From: a virus
IMG/VR virus record: IMGVR_UViG_3300007871_000061
Span: 1-40,592 of that record
Reading direction: 5' to 3' (one strand)
DNA: 40,592 nucleotides
In this document: positions 12,233 to 21,945 of the stretch, piece by piece
Layout of the letters: the number at the start of each line of letters is the position of its first letter
Numbering within the stretch: the stretch's first letter is position 1
Program-made: the position numbers and the translations under genes
The notes under the pieces: generated by a model
Database searches by the model: none
Told to the model about the DNA's origin: nothing
The model's input: the letters and a program-made list of their open reading frames with translations, nothing else

Positions 12233-15200
12233 TTAATCCATTATCGTATCTACGAAAGGCTCGTAAACTTCTTCTATCATGTACTCGCGCCCTGGCTCCG
12301 TGATATTCAGTATCGGTGTTTGCTTGGCGAGACGTTTTGCTACGCCTTCCGGGTTATCCGTCATTATCGGGTGCATGAGTTTTAAAAAGTCATTCAGTGT
12401 CGGGCCCAGTAATCCAGTGAAGCGGTGTATAACATGCTCACCGTAGTTGTACCGGTAGGGACTAAACATCGAGTACATGTGTGTTGCGCTGCCCGTCATT
12501 GCAGCACGGTCGACGGCATCAGCAAGGCGCATGGCTGGCTCTGTATCCTGCTCCTGGCCAGACATGTATTCGCGCATGTATTGCACATAGTAGGCAAGCG
12601 CTACCGCAGCAACCATGCCTGCAATTGTTTGTATCCGCGCCGTTGATGTATTCTCGCGGAGTGTGTTTTTAATGGCGCGCTTCAAAAAGGTATTAGAGAA
12701 TACCGCAGTAAATGATTTGAACAGGCTAACCTGTTGCCAGTGCGGGTCGCTCATCCATAACGGCTTCGTCGCTGCATTCGGGTGCGTGATTGTCCATGTA
12801 ATCCCGCGCTGTATGCCCCACTCAATTTGATTTTTCATAGCGCCGTCGGGCATACCATTCCTGTACCAGTCGACAAGGCGTACCGGGTCAATGCCTAGCT
12901 CGGTTAGTTTGCGCTTTGCGACGCGCTCAGCTTTAGCAGATAACTTCATGCCAAGCGCATTGCGGCCAGTGCTTAAATGTTTGGCGTCCGACATAATCAT
13001 GCTTTGCATCGTGTCATGTGCGACGACGCGCTGCATGTTGGTTAAATGCTCAAGCAGGGTCGCCTTCATAAAGCGATTCGTGATACCGCGCTGATAATTA
13101 GTAAGCCGGGCGGCCTGCATAGACTCAGTGTGCGCCTGAATAATGTTACCCATGCGCTTCAAATGCGTCTCTGTAATGCTGTGTGGTATGTGGCGCTTAC
13201 CCGTTATTAACCGGTCGGCGGCGGCCATGCCTTCACGCATTGAATAGGCAGCCCCTTTTAAATAGGCTTTCGGGTTAAAACCGAACTGGATTGCCGGGGC
13301 CATCGTTTCAGGCAGCGAAGCCAGGGCGACAAGGCCAAGGTGCGTTACTGTCTCATAAGCGGCGGCAGCACTATTGAGCGTCGCGCCTGCGCTGTTTTCG
13401 ATGGGCTTGTATGTTCCCTGCAAGGCGTCAGCCAGGTTATAGATTGAATTGGCGACGGCATCGGCCTTGTGCACGCCCACTTCGCGGATAACGTCGGCGG
13501 TCATACGGTTTAGGGTTTCCTCGTTCTTGCCGAAGGTGCGAACAAATTCTGAGCGCTGAGCAGCCCGGCGAATGTACTGGGTCAGAATACCCTCAAGGTC
13601 ACTAACCAGCCATTCAGTGCTCGCGCCCTCGGGTAGGTGCATCTTGCGGGAGCGCTCGGCGTGCGGATTCTTGACCGCATGAAAGCGTTGCTGAGCCCAC
13701 TGCTCAAAATTCATACCTTTGCGGTAACGAGGCGTGTCGGCAGTGAATGATGGAATACCGTCACCCTCTACAATATTCCTAAAGGTATTCTCTGCGGTGG
13801 CCCTGTCCATTTCAAAAGTTTCCTCAAGCCATGTACGAAACTTTTCAGGGTGTAGCTGTATCCTGCGTACGTCCCATACCTGGGGGAAATAGTTTTTTAG
13901 GTGGCCCACGTCCAGACCGGCCTCAAGCATGTACGCATTCAGCGAGTCGAGCATACCGCGCAATTGACGGGTTGAGCCTGCAAGGTGTTGCGGCACACGG
14001 CCCGTGCGTAAGCCAGTAATAACGGCATCGTTTACACTCTTCGGTACGCCGCCAAATCGGCCCTTTAATGGTTCCAGCAGGTTATTCAGTTGTAACTGAA
14101 ACTCACCACGGGCTTTCATGGTGCGCTGTATCAGGTCAGGGGTGACGCGTGTCGGTGAAGCCTCGTAGGCAAAGATCAGATCGGCCAGCTCTTTCGCGGT
14201 GGCGCTGGGCCAGTCGCGGATAATCTGCACGGGCTTATAGAAGAGTGTACGGCCCACAGCATCCCCGAAACTGACGAGGCCACCAAGAGCCAGCTTAACG
14301 GCACCGGCCACCGTATCTATTGCCAGCCTGGGTACGCCTAAATCAATATAGCCGCCTTGTTTACCGGGGTACGCTCTGCGGGTTTTGTTTTGCTGCTGCT
14401 CAATTAGATGGTTGCGCAGGGATTCCTGCAAGTTTGCGCCGGTCGGCTCTTTGCCGTAACTCGCACGGAAGGTGTCGGCCCATTTGTCAGCCTGGCTCTG
14501 TACTAATCGCTTGAAGTCGGCAGCTTTAGGGTATCTTTCTTTTGTCCTTTTATTAGCTTCAGCGACCGCCTTCGCTCTAGTGCTACCACGTCCCACAGAG
14601 AGACCTGTTGCGGGCTCTGTGACTGACCACTCGCCCCCTTCGCCAGCGCGTCGTCCGACTTGCATATCGACGCCGTGGACTTTAACAGGCGCAGTGTCGG
14701 TAAAGATCGGGGTGCTTTTGGCGGCTCCTTGTCCATACAGTAATGGCCTCTTGATAAGATCGGCTAACTCTATAGCGTTAGTGTACTCACCCTCAGTTAT
14801 AAAGTCACGAATGGATGTGGTATAGGTAGCGCCGGGCTTCGCGGGTTTTTTTGGCTTGGGCACGTCAAACATTTTCGACTTAGCCGCACTCTTACGCAGT
14901 AGCTCTAACCTCTCCTTAACATTGAGCACTTTATAGAGGCCGCCGCCTGGGATGGTAATTTCAATATATCCGGCTTTTTCTACTGCCTTGTTGAACGCGT
15001 CGATAGCCTTTGATGTTTCCGGCCTTACCGCTCTGCGTAGGTCATTAATGCTTGTAAATTTCTTGCCATCAAATTTACCCAGTGACGATAGCGGCTTGGC
15101 GGTCTCAATAGCCTGCATGATACGACGGTCAAGTTCTGCGGCCATTTCTTTTGGCGTGCCCCTAAACTCGGGGGCTTTGGGCGATAATGGTTGCCGTACC

Positions 15201-16618
15201 TTACCCATCTCAGTTACCGGGGCCTTTACTGGCTCCCTGAATGCGGCCAGTGCGCTTTCGATTTCAGGCTTACCCCAAAACGGGTCTTTGGTCTTAGTAC
15301 GTCGTTGCACAAAATCATACGCACCGCCTATGCCTGCTTCATTCGGTGCCACTTCTGCGGGCGGTAGTTTGTTATTTTTAGCATACGCATCGAGCGCGGC
15401 TTGTATTTCTTTCTGTGTCGGAGCCTTGCCGCCAAATTCCAGGCGGTAATCAACGGTACTGCCCAGCGCTTCATTGACGGGCATTTGTGCGCCACCCTCG
15501 TTCCACTGCTGAAACATGCCCTTTATAGTCAGATCAGCGGCTGGCGCTTCTGGCATCGGTAATGCGGCAGGGGCAACGGGTGCGGCGGCGGCCTGTGGTG
15601 CGGCTAATTGCTGCGCGGCTGCGGGCAGTTGTGGTTGTACCTGCTCGCCCTCGTATGTTCTGCCCTGTTTGGCAAGCTGTTGCTCCGTGTACGGCGGATA
15701 GTCGCGCAACACTTCGCCCTCGTATTCCTTGGGCCGCATCTCTTGAGCAGCGTCTTTGCCTAGCTGTTTCTCCCGCTCCTTCCAGCCTTCATAAGTACGG
15801 CCCTCGCGCATAGCAGCATCGGCAGCGGGAGAGCGATAACCTTCACCGGGAATATAATCACCCGCAGTCGGCGTACCTGGCTTCACTTCTTCGCCATAGA
15901 TATCGACGGTCGGGCCCTCTTCACCGGCCCTACCCTTCATCTTCCCATAAACGCGTGCACCACCGGCACCCACGGCCAGCGGGGCCACTAACTCGCCAGC
16001 CTCTGCTGCTATCTCGCCGTGCATCTGCCAGTAAGCAGGGTCGCGGTAAAATGGCTTATCACCCATTACCTGCTTTTCAAGGCCGCCGGGCTCACCATAC
16101 CTGCGGCCTTCTTCTTGCGCCTGCTTGTGCGGCTCTACTAACAAGTCTTGCAGCGGCGCGGATATGTACTCTTCCCACAGATTGCCTACTTTATTCATAT
16201 AACGCTGGCCAACGTGCGTGCGCGGCTCGTAGGTAAAATACTCCTGCCAGTACTTAAAGGCTTCCGGGTATTTATCCCAGTCGGCCTCAGTGAATGCGTT
16301 AATAAAGCCACCGGCCATTTTAGCGGTCGGGCCGCCTGCGGTTTCCTTTATGCCTTCGGCGACATTTTCAGCGCGATTCTCTGCAACAGCCTGGCGCACG
16401 CCTTCGGCACCTGCCGGTATAGCAGCAGCGAAGCCCGTACCCATTGCGCCCGCAACTTCGGCGGCACCTACTGGCGCTTCGGATAAATAGCCAAGGCCAC
16501 TATAATATTTCTCCTTAAGGTCGTTGTATTCCTGGCGCTGCAACATATTGCGGGCCATATCGCGGCCCTGCTTTTCACGCTTTAACTGCTCGTATTCTTC
16601 GCGGTTAAATTCGGTCAC
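12233..16618 (-). CDS. Giant internal virion/ejection protein, 1461 aa
   Basis: The length, Ala/Gly-rich hydrophobic stretches (GAMGTGFAAAIPAGAEG at about 55; GELVAPLAVGAGG at about 210), Pro/Ala-rich linker (320-360, with GRTYEG repeats) and helical C-terminal 700 residues fit the large DNA-ejection proteins of podoviruses (P22 gp16 or T7 gp16 role). NYFPQVWD and the final LFKSF--VFSN segment recall large polyvalent-protein-associated modules (LPD38-like). No lysozyme or peptidase motif is visible. Start is GTG at 16618, overlapping the upstream TGA (GTGA). It follows two smaller ejection proteins, the P22 order. Confidence 0.75.
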   Translation of the reverse strand: MTEFNREEYEQLKREKQGRDMARNMLQRQEYNDLKEKYYSGLGYLSEAPVGAAEVAGAMGTGFAAAIPAGAEGVRQAVAENRAENVAEGIKETAGGPTAKMAGGFINAFTEADWDKYPEAFKYWQEYFTYEPRTHVGQRYMNKVGNLWEEYISAPLQDLLVEPHKQAQEEGRRYGEPGGLEKQVMGDKPFYRDPAYWQMHGEIAAEAGELVAPLAVGAGGARVYGKMKGRAGEEGPTVDIYGEEVKPGTPTAGDYIPGEGYRSPAADAAMREGRTYEGWKEREKQLGKDAAQEMRPKEYEGEVLRDYPPYTEQQLAKQGRTYEGEQVQPQLPAAAQQLAAPQAAAAPVAPAALPMPEAPAADLTIKGMFQQWNEGGAQMPVNEALGSTVDYRLEFGGKAPTQKEIQAALDAYAKNNKLPPAEVAPNEAGIGGAYDFVQRRTKTKDPFWGKPEIESALAAFREPVKAPVTEMGKVRQPLSPKAPEFRGTPKEMAAELDRRIMQAIETAKPLSSLGKFDGKKFTSINDLRRAVRPETSKAIDAFNKAVEKAGYIEITIPGGGLYKVLNVKERLELLRKSAAKSKMFDVPKPKKPAKPGATYTTSIRDFITEGEYTNAIELADLIKRPLLYGQGAAKSTPIFTDTAPVKVHGVDMQVGRRAGEGGEWSVTEPATGLSVGRGSTRAKAVAEANKRTKERYPKAADFKRLVQSQADKWADTFRASYGKEPTGANLQESLRNHLIEQQQNKTRRAYPGKQGGYIDLGVPRLAIDTVAGAVKLALGGLVSFGDAVGRTLFYKPVQIIRDWPSATAKELADLIFAYEASPTRVTPDLIQRTMKARGEFQLQLNNLLEPLKGRFGGVPKSVNDAVITGLRTGRVPQHLAGSTRQLRGMLDSLNAYMLEAGLDVGHLKNYFPQVWDVRRIQLHPEKFRTWLEETFEMDRATAENTFRNIVEGDGIPSFTADTPRYRKGMNFEQWAQQRFHAVKNPHAERSRKMHLPEGASTEWLVSDLEGILTQYIRRAAQRSEFVRTFGKNEETLNRMTADVIREVGVHKADAVANSIYNLADALQGTYKPIENSAGATLNSAAAAYETVTHLGLVALASLPETMAPAIQFGFNPKAYLKGAAYSMREGMAAADRLITGKRHIPHSITETHLKRMGNIIQAHTESMQAARLTNYQRGITNRFMKATLLEHLTNMQRVVAHDTMQSMIMSDAKHLSTGRNALGMKLSAKAERVAKRKLTELGIDPVRLVDWYRNGMPDGAMKNQIEWGIQRGITWTITHPNAATKPLWMSDPHWQQVSLFKSFTAVFSNTFLKRAIKNTLRENTSTARIQTIAGMVAAVALAYYVQYMREYMSGQEQDTEPAMRLADAVDRAAMTGSATHMYSMFSPYRYNYGEHVIHRFTGLLGPTLNDFLKLMHPIMTDNPEGVAKRLAKQTPILNITEPGREYMIEEVYEPFVDTIMD

Positions 16619-17514
16619 AGCTCGCCCCTGGCTTTCATTTCCATAAGCATGTTGTACTCTTCCAGCTCTGCCGGGGCTGGCTCGCCTTTCTCGTCAATAC
16701 CGATAGGCCGCGCGGCGGCGGTCGGGTCATACTCTCGGTTACTGCCCCACAACATACCCTGCTCGCTTTGCAGGTTACGCTCTATGTCGGCGGTGGCCAT
16801 GCGCTCAGAAAAAGCAGAGTCGCCCGACTGCCTGAAATATCGCTCAAACTGATGCGTCCATGCTACCTTTGCCTCATCTGTTGGGCTGTAGTTCGGTATT
16901 TTTTTGAGCGCTTTTGTGGCCTGATCGTCTTTAAACTTGTTAAGTGTAGCCGGTTTAAAATCACCCGCGCCACCACCCGCACCCGTCGATGGAGCAAAGC
17001 GCGTGCTTTCATAGGACTCAAGGCGCTGGCCATCTTGCTGTAACAGGGTCTTTTTCTTGTCGGCACCAATGTCAATTTCCAGCTTCTTAATATCGCCGCG
17101 TACCTGGCCGCGAAGCTGCCGTAGTTTTTTCTGCACGGTTTTAGCGTCGTATTCTGCACCTAAAAAGGTGTCCATTTCACCGGGCTTAGCGATACCTGTT
17201 TGCTCCATTTCCTGCTTCCATGCGGTAAAGCTGTCAGCATCAAACACCTTGCGGGAAGAGTCAGACATTAGTCTTAATTCGGCGGCTTTTTGCTGTACAT
17301 TCTCGGCCTGCATCTTACGCGCAAGTGCGGGCTGGCCACGTTTGCGTAATGCTTGGGTCATGTCTGCGCCTTCGAGGCCGTAACTGGAAAGGTCAGCCAA
17401 CACGTTACGCTGCTCTATCCTGGCCGCTTCTGTTTGCATATCTGCCTGGCGCAAAGCATTTCTCTGGCCCTGCGCAACCGCAGTACCATAATTAAAGGGT
17501 TGGAAGTTTGCCAT
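16615..17514 (-). CDS. Ejection protein, helical, 299 aa
   Basis: The protein is Gln/Ala/Lys-rich and strongly helical (AQGQRNALRQADMQTEAARIEQRNVL), with coiled-coil-like heptads to about residue 160 and a disordered Gly/Asp linker near 175. This is the profile of P22 gp20-type ejection proteins. It begins at a TAATG junction with the preceding ejection gene and ends in a GTGA junction with the giant protein. Function assigned from position and composition, not from a conserved motif. Confidence 0.65.
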   Translation of the reverse strand: MANFQPFNYGTAVAQGQRNALRQADMQTEAARIEQRNVLADLSSYGLEGADMTQALRKRGQPALARKMQAENVQQKAAELRLMSDSSRKVFDADSFTAWKQEMEQTGIAKPGEMDTFLGAEYDAKTVQKKLRQLRGQVRGDIKKLEIDIGADKKKTLLQQDGQRLESYESTRFAPSTGAGGGAGDFKPATLNKFKDDQATKALKKIPNYSPTDEAKVAWTHQFERYFRQSGDSAFSERMATADIERNLQSEQGMLWGSNREYDPTAAARPIGIDEKGEPAPAELEEYNMLMEMKARGEL

Positions 17515-18377
17515 TAGTAGAGCCCGCTATAGTCAACCATATTTGAAACGTCGTTAGACATGTTTCGATTGTTCATCGCATTTGTCCAATTATTTTGCGT
17601 TGAATACGTCAAGTAATTCTGAAGGCCGCCCTGTATGGCATTATTGTATGCAGAGTATTTATCGCCAGCAGCCTGCCCACCCATGTATTGATACCTGGCT
17701 GCATCGCTTTGTGGCGCAGTGTTCGCACCGGGGCCATAGCCCGCAATCAACGCATTACGATTAAATACATTGCCGTATTCTGTCGAGGCAAAATCCTGAC
17801 CATAATCAGTTAATCCCTTCAATGCTGAGCCGCTGAGCCGCTGATTAGATGCAGATAGCCAATTTTTAGTCGCGTCCTCACCCTCCTTGAACCTGAATGC
17901 GTAAGACGGGTCTGCTTTTACTAGGCTATCTACAGTCGTAGCACCGGGGCCGCCGCCTTCGGGCGTATTCCATGAGGGCTGCGTGTCCCTTGTGAGGGTT
18001 ACACTCAGATTTGATTTTTCTTGCAGTAGGTCGTTAATTTCTTCCGAGGTATATGCGTTAAAGATATTACCTGACGACTGGCCTTGTTTTTCTAGTTGAG
18101 CAATACGTCTGTCAATGTAACTCATACGCTCACGGGCCGCCTGTATATCTGCCGTGGCGCGCGGGTCTGGCGCGCCAGTTAGCAGCGACATATTGGCTAA
18201 CGCATTGGCACCGGCTGTACGATAAGGCGCGTTCGCATCCCATTGCAAGTTAAACTGCCGCGTCTCTTCAGCTGCTGCGCCTGCTGCGCCTTCCGCGCCT
18301 GCTTCGGCAGCCTCTTTACCCATATAGCCGCTTATTAGCGAGCCACCTATAATTGCTCCACCTATCCAGACTGGCAT
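17514..18377 (-). CDS. DNA transfer/ejection protein, 287 aa
   Basis: The N terminus is a hydrophobic Gly segment (WIGGAIIGGSLISGYMG) followed by Ala-rich helix. Residues 150-205 (DPSYAFRFKEGEDATKNWLSASNQRLSGSALKGLTDYGQDFASTEYGNVFNR) closely follow the common pattern of phage DNA-transfer proteins (DPGY-FR--QG---------GG--SG-ALKAL-RYGQ--AS-EYGN-YNR). Such proteins are packed in the head and help form the channel across the host envelope. It overlaps the sulfotransferase-like gene by 16 bases. Confidence 0.75.
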   Translation of the reverse strand: MPVWIGGAIIGGSLISGYMGKEAAEAGAEGAAGAAAEETRQFNLQWDANAPYRTAGANALANMSLLTGAPDPRATADIQAARERMSYIDRRIAQLEKQGQSSGNIFNAYTSEEINDLLQEKSNLSVTLTRDTQPSWNTPEGGGPGATTVDSLVKADPSYAFRFKEGEDATKNWLSASNQRLSGSALKGLTDYGQDFASTEYGNVFNRNALIAGYGPGANTAPQSDAARYQYMGGQAAGDKYSAYNNAIQGGLQNYLTYSTQNNWTNAMNNRNMSNDVSNMVDYSGLY

Positions 18378-18862
18378 AACACACCCCCAACTAAACTAAT
18401 AAATTCTTTTGTCATTTCCATGCGCTCTACTTGTATGTTCAAGTTCTTAAACATCTCGCCCAGCTCAGGGTCATACGGCGAGTCAACGCAGTATTCGTGT
18501 ATTTCCTGTAGCCGATCATTAATGTCTTCAAATTTCACCCGCAGGCCGTCTACCTCTGGTAAACATTCCACGGCTTGCTCAATGAGATAATTTGTTTTAT
18601 CAAGATCAAAGCCAAATTTTCCAATCAGACTTTTCTTGACGGCTTCAGGGTCGCGCTCGATGACGACGCGCTTACCATCGAAGGGCAGGAACAGCATGAA
18701 ACTATCACTGATGCCTTCATATTTTTGGTGCGCGCGTTCAACGTCTTCAGCGGTTTTACACTTGGCAAAAGGCTCGTGCGCGCATGGATGACCAGCCGCA
18801 GAGAAGTAAGCCGCGAACCAAGCCGTGCGGCTTCGCGGTAATCCGGTTATGCAGAATTTCAT
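18362..18862 (-). CDS. P-loop sulfotransferase-like protein, 166 aa
   Basis: The N terminus MKFCITGLPRSRTAWFAAYFS gives a strand, then GLPRSRT (7-13), the phosphosulfate-binding loop type of sulfotransferases and related P-loop proteins, then helix. VVIERDPEAVKKSL (about 67-80) resembles the second conserved Arg segment. The C-terminal half is acidic and helical. If active it could sulfate or bind a nucleotide; substrate unknown, and it is shorter than cellular sulfotransferases. It sits by ATGA junctions between virion genes, so it may be a virion component or a moron. Confidence 0.65.
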   Translation of the reverse strand: MKFCITGLPRSRTAWFAAYFSAAGHPCAHEPFAKCKTAEDVERAHQKYEGISDSFMLFLPFDGKRVVIERDPEAVKKSLIGKFGFDLDKTNYLIEQAVECLPEVDGLRVKFEDINDRLQEIHEYCVDSPYDPELGEMFKNLNIQVERMEMTKEFISLVGGVLCQSG

Positions 18863-19287
18863 AAGGCCCTGAAGGAAACAGCATCCATTGAAATATCACC
18901 CGCGCCACTGACAGTCAGCGTTACATTGCCATTCGCTGCAATGGTTATATAGCTAGTGCCACCAGGCCCAGGGCCGCCGCCAATATTCTGCGCGGTGAAT
19001 GTCATTTGTGCCGGAGGGCGATAACCCACCGGAAGCACAAACGCTACCGTACCCGACGCGCCTGTATCTACGCTGCCCTTAAGCCTTACAATCTGGTATG
19101 GGTCTATATAGAAAGCTGCTGTCGTTAGAGCACCGCCGACGTTATCCCATGAATTGATGAGCGGTGGCGTGCTTGTTGGGGTCAGTTCGCGCCATTCTTC
19201 AATCTCAGCAATGATGCCAACAAGGCGCGCCAGCCAGTCAACGATAGAATCGGTTGCGCGATAAGTCTGTATAAGTCTAATAGTCAC
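18859..19287 (-). CDS. Virion-associated hypothetical protein, 142 aa
   Basis: GTG start at 19287 is supported by AGGTG seven bases upstream. Residues 1-35 are helical; residues 65-142 (VRLKGSVDTGASGTVAFVLPVGYRPPAQMTF... ISMDAVSFRAL) follow the beta pattern of the tail-tip domain in many fibre proteins (GYRPPA). It lies directly after the gp10-like gene. A fibre or needle-tip role is likely but unproven. Confidence 0.65.
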   Translation of the reverse strand: MTIRLIQTYRATDSIVDWLARLVGIIAEIEEWRELTPTSTPPLINSWDNVGGALTTAAFYIDPYQIVRLKGSVDTGASGTVAFVLPVGYRPPAQMTFTAQNIGGGPGPGGTSYITIAANGNVTLTVSGAGDISMDAVSFRAL

Positions 19288-21244
19288 TTATCTGCACCTG
19301 AGCATAAGCACCCAGCCAGGCAGTAAATGCCGAATCAACCGTTTTAAACTCAAACGTGCGTTCGTATGAGTCGCCCAGTTGATGCCAGTACGCCTTAAAC
19401 TTATATTCCCCGAGTTTCCCTATTTGCGCCTCTAGCTCATCGCTCCATGTTTTGCCGCCATCGTCTGAGTAGCGCATGAGTATTTGCTGGTCTTCATAGG
19501 TTGTTACCTTGTAGTCAGTCAGCGCGCTACCGGTTGTAATAACACCACCCCAGGCAACCACACTCCCCGTCGCCGTTACGTCAGGCGTTATAGTAAGCGT
19601 AGATGCCCATGCAGGATAAATACCCATAGTCGTAACAATAGTTGCACCGGGATTCGTCAAGGTTATACGTGCCCGCCAGTAGTCCGAGTCATAATCTATA
19701 ACCTCTGATGTAACACTAAGCGCACCACCGGCAATCTCTGTCACTGATGCACCTGTTTTCGTGTTGAAAACTAGACGCACAGCAACTGCGCCGCCGCTAA
19801 TGGCAGCCACGAATGCGGGAAAACGTGTTTCGTCACTGTCTTTCTTTACAAAGAGTGAATACGTGAATGTTGTTGCCGCATTAACGAGCGCGAAGGTTTT
19901 ATCTTGTGTAGCCGCGCCACTCGAATCCGTCACCGTGTCCGCTGTACCCGTCCCATCGGGAGCACTATCATTATTAGGCACAACCGTTGCAGTACCGGAG
20001 CCCCAGGCATCTATCGTCTCCGGGGCTGAGCATAAATTGACGCCTTCGACGGGGCCGACGATTTTATTCGTTATCAATCCACCCTCAACATCCAGTATCA
20101 ATTCGTTAAACGTAATCGCCTGATAATTTTTATGAATGGGTGGTGTTGTCCGTATACAGCTTATAAAGTCGCCACCGTCTGTATAGGTGCCCAAGTCCAT
20201 ACTGTAAAACTGGCCTGTCTCACCGTCGCCGACATAATGCGTATTATTAAAGAAACCATGACCATTAGGCCGCCAGCGATTAATGGTCTTACTGTGCCGT
20301 GTATGCCATAGGCCCGTCGTCATATCGAAAACAAAGGTTTTTTGCGCACTAACGAATGTAAGCACATAAAAATGGTGCGAGCCTTCCAGGTAGGTAAAGG
20401 CGAAAGCATCATCAGTCGATTCTAGGGCGTTTATCTCATTTGATATTTCTGGTGTCGATATGACCTCTACGCGCGTTCCGGTTGTTCTTACTACCTCGTG
20501 ACCACCTTCGCGTATTCGGCCTAAATAAAAAATCGAGTTGTCGGCTTCTGCTATAGAAAAAATTGCACGTATACCCCAGCTCGATACGCCGCCCTGTGCG
20601 CGCTTAAATGGAAATACCGGGCCACCTGCGTTAAACCATGCCTCTGTTGAGTAATCGCCTAACAGGTATAAAAAGTCATCTGTTGCTTGTATCGCTTTTA
20701 ATATGTCAGGGCGGCCCTCTGCGTTGGCAAAATCTAGTGCGGGCCATACTGTCGGGTCTTCAAGTTCTGACACATAAAAATTGCCCGAGCCTTCATCGAC
20801 CACACAGAAAAAACCGTCTTTATAGGCAACAAATGACGGCGTAAGCGTGACAAAAACCGCATCGACAATGGTTGCAAATGTTGTTCCATCCCATGTATAG
20901 CCATTCACGCCGTCGACCATCATTAGGTAGGTCTGGCCTTCAATTATGGAAACGCGGCCCGACGTGGTGCCGAGGGTGCCCACTAAGGTAGCAGTGCCGC
21001 CTACGTCAACTTCGTATAGACCACTACCCGACACGAAATAAAGCTTGTCGCCAAACAGCGCACCATTTGAGCGGCAAGCACCACCACCGATAAAGGCGCT
21101 AGCAAGCCCAGGTATACGATAAAGCACGGCAGGCGCTTTACCATCCTTAGTCACTTCTGGGTACAGGTTTTGCGTTATCTGGTTATTTTCCTTAACGGAG
21201 CGCGCAACGCCATGATTACCTGCAAATGGGATAGGTATTCTCAT
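19277..21244 (-). CDS. P22 gp10-like tail protein with inserted domain, 655 aa
   Basis: Residues 1-390 and 586-655 fit the P22 gp10 packaged-DNA-stabilisation family: NLYPE, YRIPGLA, YYLLGD-like WFNAGG, and the end ILMRYSDDGGKTWSDE...GEYKFKAYWHQLGDSYERTFEF. Between DVEGG and QQILMRYSDDGG, where relatives have a short loop, there are about 190 residues (392-585) that read as a separate beta module: APDGTGTADTVTDSSG, FTYSLFVKKD, WRARITLTN. Such modules resemble carbohydrate-binding domains. Start at 21244 overlaps the upstream TGA (ATGA). gp10 plugs the portal below gp4. Confidence 0.8.
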   Translation of the reverse strand: MRIPIPFAGNHGVARSVKENNQITQNLYPEVTKDGKAPAVLYRIPGLASAFIGGGACRSNGALFGDKLYFVSGSGLYEVDVGGTATLVGTLGTTSGRVSIIEGQTYLMMVDGVNGYTWDGTTFATIVDAVFVTLTPSFVAYKDGFFCVVDEGSGNFYVSELEDPTVWPALDFANAEGRPDILKAIQATDDFLYLLGDYSTEAWFNAGGPVFPFKRAQGGVSSWGIRAIFSIAEADNSIFYLGRIREGGHEVVRTTGTRVEVISTPEISNEINALESTDDAFAFTYLEGSHHFYVLTFVSAQKTFVFDMTTGLWHTRHSKTINRWRPNGHGFFNNTHYVGDGETGQFYSMDLGTYTDGGDFISCIRTTPPIHKNYQAITFNELILDVEGGLITNKIVGPVEGVNLCSAPETIDAWGSGTATVVPNNDSAPDGTGTADTVTDSSGAATQDKTFALVNAATTFTYSLFVKKDSDETRFPAFVAAISGGAVAVRLVFNTKTGASVTEIAGGALSVTSEVIDYDSDYWRARITLTNPGATIVTTMGIYPAWASTLTITPDVTATGSVVAWGGVITTGSALTDYKVTTYEDQQILMRYSDDGGKTWSDELEAQIGKLGEYKFKAYWHQLGDSYERTFEFKTVDSAFTAWLGAYAQVQISDY

Positions 21245-21945
21245 GCAATAATCTCCATCGCAAACCATGTGCCATTAGCGCCGGTTATCACATTGATACT
21301 ACCCGTTGAGTCTTGCAGAAACGCCAGGGTGAAATAATTGCCCGCTACAACCTCTAGCACAGGTGTTGTGACTGTGATATGACTTGCTGACGCACCGAAG
21401 GGTAAGAGCGTTTTATTAGCCGCGCCGTCATACGCAGCTACATTGTTCTTTTTTATATAGACATTACGCGTGCCTGTCGTATTTATATCTGTCCATTGTA
21501 AATTGGCCGTTACGCGCACCTTTGTTACGCCTATTGGCACGACTAGCCTTTCATTCGTTACAGCAGTGTTATGTATAGACAGGTCGTCGTAATGCTCATC
21601 ATCAAATGCGATTATTTTTTCAACACCGGTTAGCGCCTGATTCGCTGCATTTGTGAAGACTAGCGCGCCGTCAGCCTTGTTTGGTAAGTTGTTTAAATTA
21701 TCCGTGTCGTAATAAGTGACCGTCTCTGCGGCGTTTTTCAGCACAACACGATAACCACCGTCTACCCATATTGTCGCGCGGCCACCAGCGTCGAGAACAA
21801 CGGGTTGCGGCAAGGCCACTGTCTGCGCGTAATCAGAATAGACGGTTTTATTTGACGATGTACCCGGCTCATAAAAATAAACATGGCCACTCGCCAGGGG
21901 GTTGCCCGAGTTATCGAGCCCTTGAAATTGCGCACCGACAAACAT
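21241..21945 (-). CDS. Fibre-like receptor-binding protein, copy 3, 234 aa
   Basis: The N-terminal 90 residues (FQGLDNSGNPLASGHVYFYEPGTSSNKTVYSD... LDAGGRATIWVDGGYRVVL) are the capsid-attachment domain seen in tailspikes and fibres. The C-terminal half (LSIHNTAVTNERLVVPIGVTKVRVTANLQW...NYFTLAFLQDSTG...WFAMEI) resembles a C1q/TNF-like jelly roll, a trimeric binding domain. It is linked to its sister by TAATG. C-terminal sequence differs most among the three copies, as expected for receptor binding. Confidence 0.75.
   Translation of the reverse strand: MFVGAQFQGLDNSGNPLASGHVYFYEPGTSSNKTVYSDYAQTVALPQPVVLDAGGRATIWVDGGYRVVLKNAAETVTYYDTDNLNNLPNKADGALVFTNAANQALTGVEKIIAFDDEHYDDLSIHNTAVTNERLVVPIGVTKVRVTANLQWTDINTTGTRNVYIKKNNVAAYDGAANKTLLPFGASASHITVTTPVLEVVAGNYFTLAFLQDSTGSINVITGANGTWFAMEIIA

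Noticed and set aside
14472-14825. 117-aa plus-strand frame in the giant internal protein gene
   Set aside because: Shadow of a long gene on the other strand; no start signal and composition typical of antisense frames.
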